Assembly: GCA_009760855.2 (NCBI GenBank)
Contig: WPIO01000020.1
Location: 736,001 to 800,000 of the forward strand
Length of the DNA: 64,000 nt
Source: Cristatella mucedo
Lineage: Eukaryota > Bryozoa > Phylactolaemata > Cristatellidae
Reading direction: 5' to 3'
Shown here: in pieces, positions 50,045 to 61,340 of the stretch
How the letters are laid out: each line of letters opens with the position of its first letter
How positions within the stretch are numbered: position 1 is the stretch's first letter
The notes under the pieces: generated by a model
The model's database searches: none
What the model saw: only the letters and a program-made list of their open reading frames with translations
What the model was told of the DNA's origin: nothing
Made by a program: the position numbers and the translations under genes

Positions 50045-50455
50045 AACAGCCTACAAATACAAACCTTAAATCCTTTGGAGACCGCGCATTTGGCCCGTAC
50101 ACTCCCAATGCCTGGAACTCCCTCCCGACCTGCGTCAGAACATCCCCTGACCTGACCACATTTAAAAGGAACCTAAAAACAAACCTATTTAGGACAGCAT
50201 TTAGTGGGTCCCTGTGATTCGTCCTTGATGTGCTTATGTGTGCTGACAGTGTGCATGCTGCCACTAACCACATTTGCATGCTGACCCTGTGCATGTCACC
50301 CCTAACCATATTATTCATTTTGTTTGTTTTTCAAGCATGATTTTACTTACCATTCAATTGCATTTTCATTTGCAGCAAATGTACAGCGCCTAGAAAGAGA
50401 TTAAGTTCTCTGAGGGCACTTTATCAAGTGCATTATTATTATTATTATTATTCTA
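50045..50455 (+). mobile_element. LINE-A 3' end
   Basis: Starting at 'cttaaatcctttggagaccg' it runs through 'NAWNSLPTCVRTSPDLTTF', the full 3' UTR and the hairpin (GTACAGCGCCTAGAAAGAG ... TCTGAGGGCACTTTATC) to (ATT)n. The 3' UTR is intact and useful as a reference. Confidence 0.9.
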
Positions 50456-51152
50456 TCACAGCTTGAGCTTAAACCAGATCTATGCTAGCGAGCGTTTGGG
50501 GTCGACATACATACAATCTTCCGAGGCTTCATCATCAGTTATAGCTAGTGATCATTAGGCACTTTAATTAAAGTAGCTCGTATTTTACTTTTTCGATTAC
50601 ACGATACTTTTTGCTTTCTCCTCTTATCTGCTTCCTCCTTGCACTGTCCACTAATGATAATTCTAATATTAGGTCGTTTGTGCAGTGCCATAAAAGAACA
50701 TAACTAATTTATTTCCATATGCTTACAATTCTGAAATCTTACAATTACTGCAAGAGAATCAATGGGTTAGTGACATCCACAGTATCAGCCATGCAACAAA
50801 AAACAAGTATCATGCTTAGCGTGATTTTTTTCATGGCGATATCGGATGAGTAAACAATATTTTTTGAATCACTTTGCAGTATGCTTTCCGTCGTAAGCCT
50901 GCTGATGAATGCATTTATCTCACAAAAGACTCCTGACAGACGGAATTACCATGTTCAGCCGCACATCGTGGTACACATATTGGTCAACAATGCCAGGAAT
51001 GAGATGCTGCAAACCCGATTCCGGCACCAAGTGGACGTTACTCTGGAGAGTACTGTGTGTGGCTCGCTCAAAGACCGAGCATTGTGCATGCGTTTGCATG
51101 CATAATTCATCTCGTGCAACAAAGAGATCGTGAGAAGCATAGTTGAATCAGG
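50456..51152. other. Unique sequence with one possible exon-like frame
   Basis: At 50,881-51,105 (+) a 74-residue frame ('VQPHIVVHILVNNARNEML' inside) follows a CACTTTGCAG acceptor-like site. I do not recognise it and nothing links to it. From about 51,110 a LINE-B-like tail in minus orientation leads into block B copy 2. Confidence 0.3.
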
Positions 51153-51759
51153 AGGAAGGCAGAGGAAGTGGAGCTGCACGGTCTTGTGCCAGTGCACTGG
51201 CATGCATCCGCTCGAGCGCAGCTGCTGCTGCTGCTGGGAGAGCGAGCGCACGACAAAGCAAGAGCTTGGCACCGGAGTGCCTCAGAGAAAGTGGCGCCGA
51301 GCTGCCGGTAGCGCGCTTTCTCTGAGGTGGCACGCTTAGCAGGCATGGCATGACCTAGAACGTTGGTAGAAGGCTCGATAAAGTGAGCGGCTACACAGTA
51401 AGCCTTCTTTGAGCCCGTGTGCTCGCACGCTTGTGTGCACGTGCGTGTCTCTGTCTGAGCCTCCACAAAGACTAAGCAGGTGTTAAGCTGTAGAGTTTTT
51501 TAGGGTGCATTCAAAGCCTGAACAGCTGTCGGAACATGTGTCGAGAGATGCTGCAGCAGATAACCACCTGTCTCTTGCTTGGCAGCGATATCACCATATC
51601 GGTATCGATATATATTGAAATTGAGCACCAGCATCCGGTGTATGCTTTCTGTGGCTGGCGACTTGCTGGTACCACAGCTGCTAGCAACACACTCCATTGC
51701 CTTGCCTAGTACACGGCCTGGCGAAAAACCGTCCGACCAGATGTGCATGTGTGCGTGCA

Positions 51760-51803
<44 letters not shown>

Positions 51804-52738
51804 TGTGTGTTCTCACATGGATAACACCCAGTGCCTGCTGACTCTGGGATCGGGTGAGCGGACAGGTAGTGCGATGGCATCGAAGTAACTGGCTGCTGTT
51901 TCTTTAACGACGAGCAGCCAGGAGGCGGCTGCTGCTGTTGCCGCCGCTGCCTCCTGCCTGCTCACTGTAAATTGTGTGATTTCAGCTCTGGCACTCGAGC
52001 ACTCGCTATCTCACTTTAGCAGCATCCGTGGTGGCATCCGAAATATCTCTTCCGATCGACATCGGCGCAGACGCTGGCGCTCATGGTGTGGCCGTTCATC
52101 GTTTTCTGGGCACTAAATGCAGTCAGTTCGAGGTTAGATGCAAGATCTGCTGCTGCCGCTGCGGCTGCTTTGTATTTTCGTGCTTCGCACTAGCGTCGGC
52201 TTTTTGTTTCAGACGCAAGCGGAACCTACGTTGACCTATGGGTGCATTGCCGAGAGCTCTCTGCATGCCAGCAAGTTCCCCAGAGGAGACGCCGTAGCGC
52301 CGACCTGCCATCCGCCCGCAGCACGAGTGTTGGGGTTGGGTCTGGTTGCAGCAGTGGTGCGCAAACGGTGTTCGCAAGCGAGCGAGCGGCACCTTGCTCA
52401 CCAGCTCTCTGGGCTGTGCTCATGGAGCCGGCTGCCTGCTCGTCCGACGTAGGCCCCTACCCCCCCCCCCGACACACCGCTACCGGACGACCGTGCGTCG
52501 GCATGCTGCTCATTCGCCGCTCAGACGCGGCACCGTGTGCTGCAGCTGCCCCGGTGAACGCTGAACGAGGCTGCGCAGTGCGTCGTACTTATGCGTACAC
52601 TCGACCCCGAGCCTGCATCGCTCGCTATTGATCCGTGTGCCATGTGGTGGCCGGATGCTGCCCGTGGACAAGTTCTGCTAGCCCCATTCGAAGGGAAAGG
52701 GGGATTCGTCGAGTTGTGCTGTGCTCTAAGGATCAGAG
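51153..52738 (-). repeat. Duplicated block B, copy 2 (inverted)
   Basis: It is the reverse complement of 32,612-34,212 with scattered differences; for example 'ctcgacgaatccccctttcc' and the 68-residue frame (52,028-52,234) are identical. It contains a GT tract (51,761-51,813) and a C-tract (52,459-52,468). Unlike copy 1, it is not flanked by the A repeats. Confidence 0.9.
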
Positions 52739-53102
52739 TTAAAATCGAAATTATACTGTGGCTATGCATATGCAATTGAAAGCAGCCTAGCCATATGGTA
52801 CAGGCTGCTTCTAATGGCGGCGCCGGCTGCATCACTGGGTGGCTTCACACTGACTCGTGTGCGCGCGTTGCGGGGCTGCCGGGCTTGCATTCCTGAGCCT
52901 CTGCCAGCGGTTTTCAAGCCAGCGGTTTCTAGTTTTCTGCCAGCTGTTTCTCTGCCAGCGACTCTAACCCTCCTCTAATAACTCTATGCCCACTCAGCAG
53001 CCCACTGTTGACACAGCAGAGCTCACATCTGCATGCACCGCAGTGCGTGGGGACGAACCATTCTTCTGGCGACACTTCCACAACATGCTTCCTTCAGTTG
53101 CC
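52739..53102. other. Unique sequence
   Basis: It has three near-repeats of 'gccagcggttt' / 'gccagctgttt' (52,905-52,955). No gene was seen. Confidence 0.4.
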
Positions 53103-53442
53103 ATTTAACAGCCTCATTTGTATAGCAGCAGAAAAGCCTCATCGGCCATTACCACCGCTTGTGGTTTGCAATATATATATATATATATATATATTGCGCA
53201 AATGAGACATTATATATATATATAATATCTAATTCATTTGTATAGCACCCTAAGAGAACTTAATCTCTATTAAGGAGCTTCACAGATGCCGTGGGGCTCG
53301 AGCCAACGACCTTGGTCGGGGCGAGCACTTTAACCACTCGGCCAAACCAGCGCGCAAATAAAGGATCGTCCAACTGCAGGATTTGAGCCTACGACCTCGG
53401 TCGTGAAGAGCGAGCACCTTAGCATCCTGGGCTATCGTGGCC
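53103..53442 (-). mobile_element. SINE-2 copy split by a nested insertion
   Basis: Its two halves, 53,103-53,172 and 53,355-53,442, join into one SINE-2 matching 39,768-39,935. The gap between them holds a TA repeat and a SINE-1 copy. Confidence 0.8.
53173..53354 (-). mobile_element. SINE-1 nested in SINE-2, with TA repeat
   Basis: TA dinucleotides (53,173-53,225) precede the SINE-1 tail (TTCATTTGTATAGCACCCTA). The B box GGCTCGAGCC and A-box end GGCCAAACCAGC lie on the other side. The SINE-1 part is 53,231-53,351. Confidence 0.82.
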
Positions 53443-53679
53443 CCTCTTTGGGTAGGACCTGCTGAGCCAGCACCTCTTTCTCCCCCAACGCAAGTCCCGT
53501 CGCGATCAGCCTCAGCAGGCTGATATGTGCGATCAGCGTGTGCTACGCGTGTTACATAGTAATGCGTGCTGCTACCAAGGCAGCGGGAACGGCTGCGACA
53601 GGCAGCACCGGTGCCGTGGCAATAGCTGCCCGGGGCCGTCAAAAGAGAAACGACATGCCACAGCTACCCCGTTCGTTTC

Positions 53680-53762
53680 CTTTGCAGCAAATGTAAAGCG
53701 TGCATCGAGAGAGATTGGGTTCTCGGAGGGCGCTTTATCAAGTGTATTGTTATTATTATTCG
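53680..53762 (+). mobile_element. LINE-A 3' tail only
   Basis: TTTGCAGCAAATGTAAAGCG ... TTCTCGGAGGGCGCTTTATC followed by ATTATT. It is a hairpin-only insertion in plus orientation. Confidence 0.85.
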
Positions 53763-53794
53763 TTGTGCACTGGCTATAGCTGAAGCGGTGTGGT

Positions 53795-54725
53795 GTGTGG
53801 TGTATCTCCGTCAGTAACTCCACAAAGTCATAAAGACCATGTGGGTGTTACGCAGGAGAGTTTTGTATAGCGCACTCACAGCCTAAGCGGCTTTCGGTAC
53901 GCATTCGGTAGCCAACAGACTTCGTCTCACGCAACAAAGAGAAAGTGGGAAGCATAGCAGAGTCAGGAGAGCAGTTGAGGTAGTGAGTAGCTTAGAAGTA
54001 GCAGTTCAGGACCGCTGAAAAAGATGTGCCAAAGTCGGCAGTTGGAGAGTAGATGTCGTTGCGCAAGAATTGTGGAAGCGAGTTCCACAGTCTAGGACCT
54101 GCAGAGCTAAAGCTTCTGTCGCCAACTGTCTTTAAGCGGAGGAATGGGACAGCTAATTTATTGTCCACACAGGACCTGAGGGCGCGAACAGGCTGAAACT
54201 GATGCAGCAGTTCAGCTAGGTATGAAGGAGCCAAGCCGTGGCGGGCCTTGTGGGTCAGCGTAAGAACTTTGCTCTGTATCCTTTGCTCAACCGGCAACCA
54301 TCCTAGCTTTTCCAGCAAAGGTGACACGTGCTCAAACCCCTGGGACTTGAAGACCAGCCTTGCAGCCATATTCATAGTCAGCTGAAGTGGCATAATAACT
54401 TTCTTTGGTAGCCCAGCCAAAAGGGAATTACAATAATCAAGCCGAGACAGAACTAAAGAGCTAGTTAAATTTTGTAAAAGCCACTGTGGGAGACAGCTTC
54501 TAATCTTGGATAGGGATCGGATGTGATGGCTAGCTGTAGAGGCAGTCTGCTGAACGAAGCTTTTGAAATTGAGGCAGCTGTCGAACACGACACCTAGATT
54601 ACGAGCACGTGGTGAAGGTCGCACAATAGCATCACCTATTAGAAGAGCAAAGCCTTTTAATCCAGCCACACGCTTAGGGTGTCCTATGAGAAGCAGTTCG
54701 GTTTTATCGTCATTTAATTTCAGCG
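53795..54725 (-). mobile_element. LINE-B 5'-truncated copy with RT C-terminal coding
   Basis: Open minus-strand frame from 'KLNDDKTELLLIGHPKR' through 'ARNLGVVFDSCLNF', 'SRLDYCNSLLAGLPKK', 'SPLLEKLGWLPVEQRIQSK', 'HGLAPSYLAELLHQF' and 'VGDRSFSSAGPRLWNSLPQF', then a 3' UTR. The order of motifs equals LINE-A, but the sequence and 3' end differ, so it is a separate family of the same LINE group. Confidence 0.9.
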
Positions 54726-54834
54726 GTAGCAGCAGCTTGCTGCTAACAGCGAGTTGTGGTTGCCGATGGTTGCAGACAAACCGTCCCTGATTGGCTGACC
54801 TTTTGCCTTGCGTGGCCGTGGGAGCTTGTTGCCC

Positions 54835-54945
54835 TGATTCGGTCCCGGGGTCAGGTGCTCGCCTTTGACGACCAAGGTCGTGAGCTCGAGCCCTGCGGCG
54901 CATGTGTAAAGCGCCTGAATGAAGCTTAGGTTCTGTTTCGTTCCT
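54835..54945 (+). mobile_element. SINE-1 copy, plus orientation
   Basis: TTCGGTCCCGGGGTCAGGTG+CTCGCC (A-box region), ACCAAGGTCGTGAGCTCGAG+CCC (B box), then GTAAAGCGCCTGAATGAAGC. It adjoins the truncated 5' end of the LINE-B copy. Confidence 0.7.
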
Positions 54946-55996
54946 TTTGCCCTACGAGACAAGGCTGCCGGCTGCACTCACTGCTGCCATTTCGGCCAGA
55001 GCAGAAAGTCAAGCTAAATTTCGAGGTGACCGGAGTCCACTTCCCGCCTTTATTCGGCAATTGAAGCTCGCGCTCACCGCTTCCGGTGCTTGCCGTGGCG
55101 CAGCAGCAGCACTGCCAGCGCGGGCTGTCCTTGGTGCCGCAACAAAAGCGGTTCGGTGTGCATCGCGGATGAATGAGGCGAGCAACGTTGAATGAGCAGC
55201 ACCGTCGAGTCGCACACACATCACTAGCGGCCAGCCCGCCTCGGCCGTGCAACTGCCGCCGGACCCGCCGGAAGCCCCGCTGCCGCTGCTGCTGCTGCTG
55301 CCTCCGCCGCTGATGCTGCAGCTTCCCAAGCCAGAGCGACAGCAGAATCGAACACGATCGGGTGCGTGCGTGCGCACAGGCTCAAATGGACCGGAAGCAG
55401 TCAGCATGGCATGCGGGTAAGCGGGGCAGACAAGGCCACAAGAGCAGGGGGCGTGTGCAGCTGCAGGAGGTGCTTGCATCCACGGCTACCTGGCTGGCTG
55501 GCCGGCCGGCCAGCTGGCTAACTAGGGGGACTAGTCGAACGTGAGCGGGCCATGTGCTATCGTCGGCACCACGTGACAGATCGCGAGATTCGCCGTGGCT
55601 CTTCGGTTCCCTACTAGGCAGGATGCTTACAAGCACATGATACACCCATCACTGTAGAGCTAAGCGCCGGACTTGCGGAGTGGTAGGCAATAGCTAAATC
55701 GAGGCTGCGCATAGCTTGCTTCGGCTCAGACCGCCAGAGCGAGTGTCGGTCTGAGCAGCCGAGTCCGAGCGGCATGTGCAGCTCTGCTGCTGCACAGACG
55801 TCCGTGCAGCAGCAGAGCTGCTCTGCTGCTGCCCCGCCCGCCCTGCCCCGCCCGCCGCTGTACGCTGCAGCGGCACTAGAGAAGCTGCAGCAGTGTGGCG
55901 GCGGCGGCAGCAGCAGCAGGGGGAGCTGAGTGATGCTGAGGCCGAGGCCTGATGTCACTGGCACCGCCGCTCGAGGCGCGGCGCTGCTCCTGCTGC
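54946..55996. other. GC-rich sequence downstream of the unidentified minus-strand gene
   Basis: It contains CTG/CAG-rich runs (55,290-55,320; 55,795-55,830; 55,895-55,920) that produce chance frames on both strands. It may be the 3' UTR of the minus-strand gene ending at 55,997. No AATAAA is obvious near the stop. Confidence 0.4.
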
Positions 55997-56097
55997 TCAC
56001 AGCATTTTCTCCCAGTCAATGTCGAATGGGTTGTCGTCCTCGTGCGCACGATGATTATGCGGTGCCGACCTTTGCCCGGACCTCGGCGGGCTCTGCT

Positions 56098-56128
<31 letters not shown>

Positions 56129-56460
56129 CGCACTGCCAACTGGCATCGGCAAAGCCGAGCTTTGGGCTGGCTCCGACGTACTTCTCTGGACGCCGCTCGA
56201 TCGGGGAATCACGAGTGCAGGCGGCAGCAGCAGCACGTGCTGCTGCTGCGGCTGCTGCTGAGGTGGCGATGGTGCAAGGCGCTGCTGCACGGCCACGGGT
56301 GTCGCATCCAGGCAGCTGCCGCCGATGATGAGGCCAGCCGGGCCAGACATGAGATCGGCCGGTGAGCCGGGTCCATAAGGAGGCGATGCAGCGAGCTGGC
56401 CCATGCTCATCAGCTGACCCCCGTAGCTGCCTGCCGATGCCATGCAAGCCTTCATGTGAT
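55997..56460 (-). CDS. Unidentified gene, last exon (Gln/His-rich)
   Basis: The frame reads from 'MKACMASAGSYGGQLMSMGQ' through Pro/Gln-rich sequence, a 'HHHHHHQQQQQQ' run and 'RAHEDDNPFDIDWEKML' to TGA at 55,999-55,997. Low-complexity Gln/His tracts and a short acidic-aromatic end (DNPFDIDWEKML) are common in transcription regulators, but I recognise no family. The acceptor could be CTGCAG at 56,466-56,461 (phase 1) or ATGAAG at about 56,451 (phase 0); only the second fits exon B directly. A LINE-B insertion begins 8-10 bp upstream of the acceptor. Confidence 0.55.
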
Positions 56461-56470
56461 CTGCAGCGTG

Positions 56471-56815
56471 AGACAGTTGGCGACAGAAGCTTTAGCTCTG
56501 CAGGTCCTAGACTGTGGAACTCGCTTCCACGAGTCTTACGCAACGACAACTACTCTCCTGCTGCCGACTATGGCACATCCTTTTCAGCGGTCCTGAGCTG
56601 CTACTTCTATGCTACTCACTGCCTCAACTGCTCTCCTGACTCTGCTATGTTTCCCACTTTTTTCTTTGTTGCGTGAGACGAAGTCTGTTGGCTACCGAAT
56701 GCGTACCGAAAGCCGTACTTTAGGCTGTGAGTGCGCTATACGAAACTCTCCTGCGTAACATCCACATGGTCTTTATGACTCTGTGGAGCTACAGACGAAG
56801 ATGCATTGAAAAGTG
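56471..56815 (+). mobile_element. LINE-B 3' end beside a splice acceptor
   Basis: It starts at 'agacagttggcgacagaagc' (VGDRSFSSAG), runs through 'GPRLWNSLPRVLRNDNYSP' and the LINE-B 3' UTR, and ends near 'gtggagctacagacgaagatgc'. On the opposite strand it occupies the polypyrimidine region of the last exon of the unidentified gene. Confidence 0.88.
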
Positions 56816-56885
56816 AATCAATGAAATGAGCCAAAGAGTGATGCTTCCTTTGCCCTCACTGTCTCTCTGCCCACGAAGCTCTCAC

Positions 56886-56983
56886 CTCGAAGTCGTGCAG
56901 CGGGCGAATCAGCTCGTGCTGCACGATCGCTGCCGTTGGCCAAAGTGCAAGCTCCTCCCTTTCCGGGTACAACTGGTCGTGGG
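56886..56983 (-). CDS. Unidentified gene, exon B
   Basis: Between acceptor TCACCCCCAG and donor TTCGAG|GTGAGA lies a 98-nt exon continuing exon A in phase: 'HDQLYPEREELALWPTAAIV' then 'QHELIRPLHDFE'. Both splice signals are good and the residue composition is protein-like. Phase 0 out. I do not recognise the protein. Confidence 0.6.
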
Positions 56984-57200
56984 CTGGGGGTGAGTGTGGG
57001 GCTTCAGCTCCTCGGGACGAATCCTTCCTTCAGCCCCTCCTCCAGGGTCACCCAAGGTTAAGGTTTCAGACAGCCCATGGGCAATCACGTGGGTACAGGC
57101 TAGCCGCGCTCGAGCAAGCAGCCAGCAAGCACTCGAGAATGGCGGTCGAGGCCAGGTCACTGGGCTCTGATGCATCATTACTGTGAGGTGCAATGCTCAC

Positions 57201-57383
57201 CTTGACTACTGGCAGAGAGAGGATTCGCCATCGATTCGCCCAGCCGATGCTGATATTGACCAGTCTGCTGAAAAATGCCCGTCTGGTCGAAAAAGCTGCT
57301 CAGCGTTGGGGCCAGGTCCAGGAACTGCTCGGCCGTGATTGTGAGGTTTTGCTGGTCCAGATGCTTGATGCTGTCAAGCAGAC
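57201..57383 (-). CDS. Unidentified gene, exon A
   Basis: Acceptor TGCCGCTCTCAG and donor GTCAAG|GTGAGC bound 183 nt: 'GLLDSIKHLDQQNLTITAEQ', 'FLDLAPTLSSFFDQTGIFQQ' and 'RLGESMANPLSASSQ'. Phase 1 in and out, joining exon B without a frame break. 'FLDLAPTLSSFFDQTG' faintly resembles the start of glycolipid-transfer-protein domains, but the following residues do not fit. Upstream exons were not found, although they should lie to the right. Confidence 0.6.
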
Positions 57384-58575
<1,192 letters not shown>

Positions 58576-59166
58576 AATGCTATGTGCTAGCAGCCTCCCT
58601 CTCCTTCCCACAACGTGCAGAAGACGATGAATGGCCCTAGGTTTGTTGGTGAAATGTAAGCCTAGATCTGATGAATGGTACAGCAGCGCAGCTGCTCTAG
58701 CTCCCAATCCGTGAGAGGAACGAAGAGGAGCTACAGCAGCTACAGTCGCTGCTTGAGTAGGATGCACGTGAGGATCCCCTACCAGGATGCTATCTGTTTT
58801 CAGCTGCAGCCCACCAGGCTACCTACCGCATACCTTTCTGATGCCATTTAGTCTGCCATGCGAAAGAAGGAAGCTGCCGCACACAGGAAGGAACGTGAGC
58901 TACTATAAAGTAGCTCTTCAATTACAGGCTGCTGGGGACTAGATCAACACGGCAGCTTTGCTTGCCTTCATGCCTGGGCATGGATGCTAGCCTGGTGACC
59001 GCCAAGGTTAGTTGACTGCATAGACGTGTGGTTGACCCAATCGGGTTATACCAGCAGTGGCAGCAGAAGCAAATGTGGATGCAGTGGCGCCAAATAACGG
59101 AACAACAGAACGACACAACACGAGATGCCAGGGCACGGTAGCAGCATTAGCAGCAGCATCAGCATT
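58576..59166. other. Unique sequence
   Basis: AGC/ATT-rich simple sequence appears at 59,140-59,166 just before the LINE-A tail. No exon was supported. Confidence 0.4.
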
Positions 59167-59992
59167 AGTAATAATAATAATAATATTGCACTTGATAAAG
59201 CGCCCTCAGAGAACTTAATCTCTTTCTAGGCGCTTTACATTTGCTGCAAAGTGATACGAAATAGAATAGTAAGTAAAATCATGCTTGAAAAACAAACAAA
59301 ATGAATAACATGGTTAGGGGTTACATGCACTGGGTCAGCATGCAAATGTGGTTAGTGGCAGCATGAACAGTGTCAGCACGCATAAGCACATCGAGGACGA
59401 ATCACGAGGACCCACTAAATGCTGTCCTAAATAGGTATGTTTTTAAGTTTCTTTTAAATGTGGTCAGGTCAGGGGATGTTCTGATGCAGGTCGGGAGGGA
59501 GTTCCAGGCTGTGGGAGCATACGAGCTAAATGCACGGTCTCCAAAGGATTTAAGGTTTGTACGAGGTATTTCTAGACTGTTGGATTCCGAAAAGCGAGTG
59601 GTACGATGCTTTGCCTGATGGGGTAGTATCTCTGAAAGATAGGCTGGAGCCATAGAATGAAGAGACCTAAAAGTGAGCGACAAAACCTTGAAGTCAATCT
59701 GTTGCTTGACTGGTAACCAGTGCAGATCGGCGAGAAGTGGAGTAATGTGGCTACTGCGACGCTCACGACAGACAAGCCTAGCTGCAGAGTTTTGCACCAG
59801 CTGCAATCGCCTGATCGCACATGCTGATAGGCCAGTAAGCAGTGAGTTGCAGAAGTCGAGACGAGATGTCACGAATGCATGGACCAACCTGGACGTGGTA
59901 TCCTTATCTAAACAAGCCCTAATTTTAGCAATGTTATGAAGCTGAAAATAGGCTGATTTGACTGTGGAGCTGATGTGGTCGTCTAACGAGAG
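59167..59992 (-). mobile_element. LINE-A 5'-truncated copy, young
   Basis: Very similar to the copies at 1.8 and 10.6 kb, with AAT tail, hairpin, UTR and an uninterrupted C-terminal frame ('LSLDDHISSTVKSAYFQLHN' to 'KNLKTYLFRTAFSGS'). The reading frame runs on by chance to 60,370. It is inserted in AGC/ATT-rich simple sequence that continues on both sides. Confidence 0.92.
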
Positions 59993-60454
59993 CAGCGGCA
60001 TCAGCAGTATCACTAGCAGCATTAGCAGCAGGACAAGCACACAAGTAAGTGCTTGTGTGCTCAAACCAGTACCTTGAAACTGTGCGAGCTCATTGTCGTC
60101 AAGCCTGAGATGTGCCTCTCCTGAGCCAGCTAGGCGTATACTCTCCTTTAGAAGATCGATGTTGTGTGAGGTCCAATTTAGATTCATGTTTGTTAAGCTT
60201 GATGTAGCTGCAGAGAATCGGTAGACAGCAAAATTACGTGACAGATGCAAACATAAACCATACACACAGACACACACACATAGAGCAGCAAGAGTTGACA
60301 GAAGACCTGAAGAGGGCAAAACGTTTGAGGAGGTAGACGTTGCAGAAGTGACAACAGAGAGCACGTGCAAGTGATGCGTTAGAATCAGCAGCCAAACTGA
60401 AGTCTATTGAATATTGAGCAAATTAATGTGAGTGAATGTCCAAGACGTAGCCTC

Positions 60455-61168
60455 TGGTATTTAAAAAACAGGTTCGAGCTAAAAATCTCACTAGCTCCCT
60501 GGTTCTGTCTAGGCTGGACTACTGCAATTGAGTTTTGGCTGGGAAATGAAAAAAACGTCATTAATCATCTGCATGTGGTGATGAATAAGGTTGAAAGGCT
60601 AGTTTACAAATCCCAGAAGTTTGACCATGTGTCTCCTTTACTGGAGGAGCTTCAATGGCTTCCAGTTGATCAACGGATACAGAGTATTCTTACGCTGATG
60701 CTGCCCAACAAGGCCTACCACGGGTGGCTCCTTCATACCTAGCTGAGCTGCTGCACCAGTTTCAGCCTCCTCGTGCCCTCAGCTCCTGTATGGACAATAA
60801 ATTAGGTGTTCCGTTCCTTCACTTAAAGACCGTTGGCGACAGAAGCTTTAGCTCTGCAGGTCCTAGACTGTGGAACTCGCTTCCACAATTCTTATGCAAC
60901 GACATGTAGTCATCTGCTGCCGATTGTAGCATACCCTTTCCAGCTGTCCTGAGCTGCTACTTCCATGCTACTAACTTATCTCGATTGCCCTTCTGACTCA
61001 GCAATGCTTCCCGTATTCTCTTTGCTGCGTGATATGAAGTATATTGGCTAACTAGGCTAGCCGAAAGCCGCTTAGCTTTTGATTAGGCTACAGAAAACTC
61101 CTCTGCATAACATCCATTTAATCATAGTGGCTTTTTCAAGTTACAGATGGAGATACATTACATTACCT
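60455..61168 (+). mobile_element. LINE-B copy, frameshifted
   Basis: 'SLVLSRLDYCN'-type remnant near 60,490-60,530, 'HVSPLLEELQWLPVDQRIQS', 'PSYLAELLHQFQPPRALSSC', 'VGDRSFSSAGPRLWNSLPQF' and the LINE-B 3' UTR. Frame breaks occur near 60,530, 60,700 and 60,900. Confidence 0.85.
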
Positions 61169-61174
61169 CTCTTG

Positions 61175-61323
61175 TTATGCTTGTTGACATTGTGCTTGTC
61201 ACCACTAACCATTTGATCATGCTGCTTTTACAGCATATGCAAAGTGCCAAGAAAGATTAAGTTATCTGATGGTTCTATGAAAATGCATTATTATTATTAC
61301 TATTATCATTATTATTATTATTA
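61175..61323 (+). mobile_element. LINE-A 3' UTR and tail
   Basis: 'ttgtcaccactaaccatttg', 'gcatatgcaaagtgccaagaaagat' and ATT repeats. It lies immediately behind the LINE-B copy, which may itself have landed in an older LINE-A end. Confidence 0.75.
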
Positions 61324-61340
61324 GGTATGCTAGCCTTAGC

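Noticed and set aside
57201-57383. Glycolipid transfer protein (GLTP) domain in exon A
   Set aside because: FLDLAPTLSSFFDQTG resembles the GLTP start, but the required following D..GN strand and later conserved W/H residues are missing in the in-phase exons.
59402-60370. 322-residue minus-strand protein as a host gene
   Set aside because: Only the part below 59,992 is coding-like, and that is LINE-A. The rest is chance read-through of flanking simple sequence.
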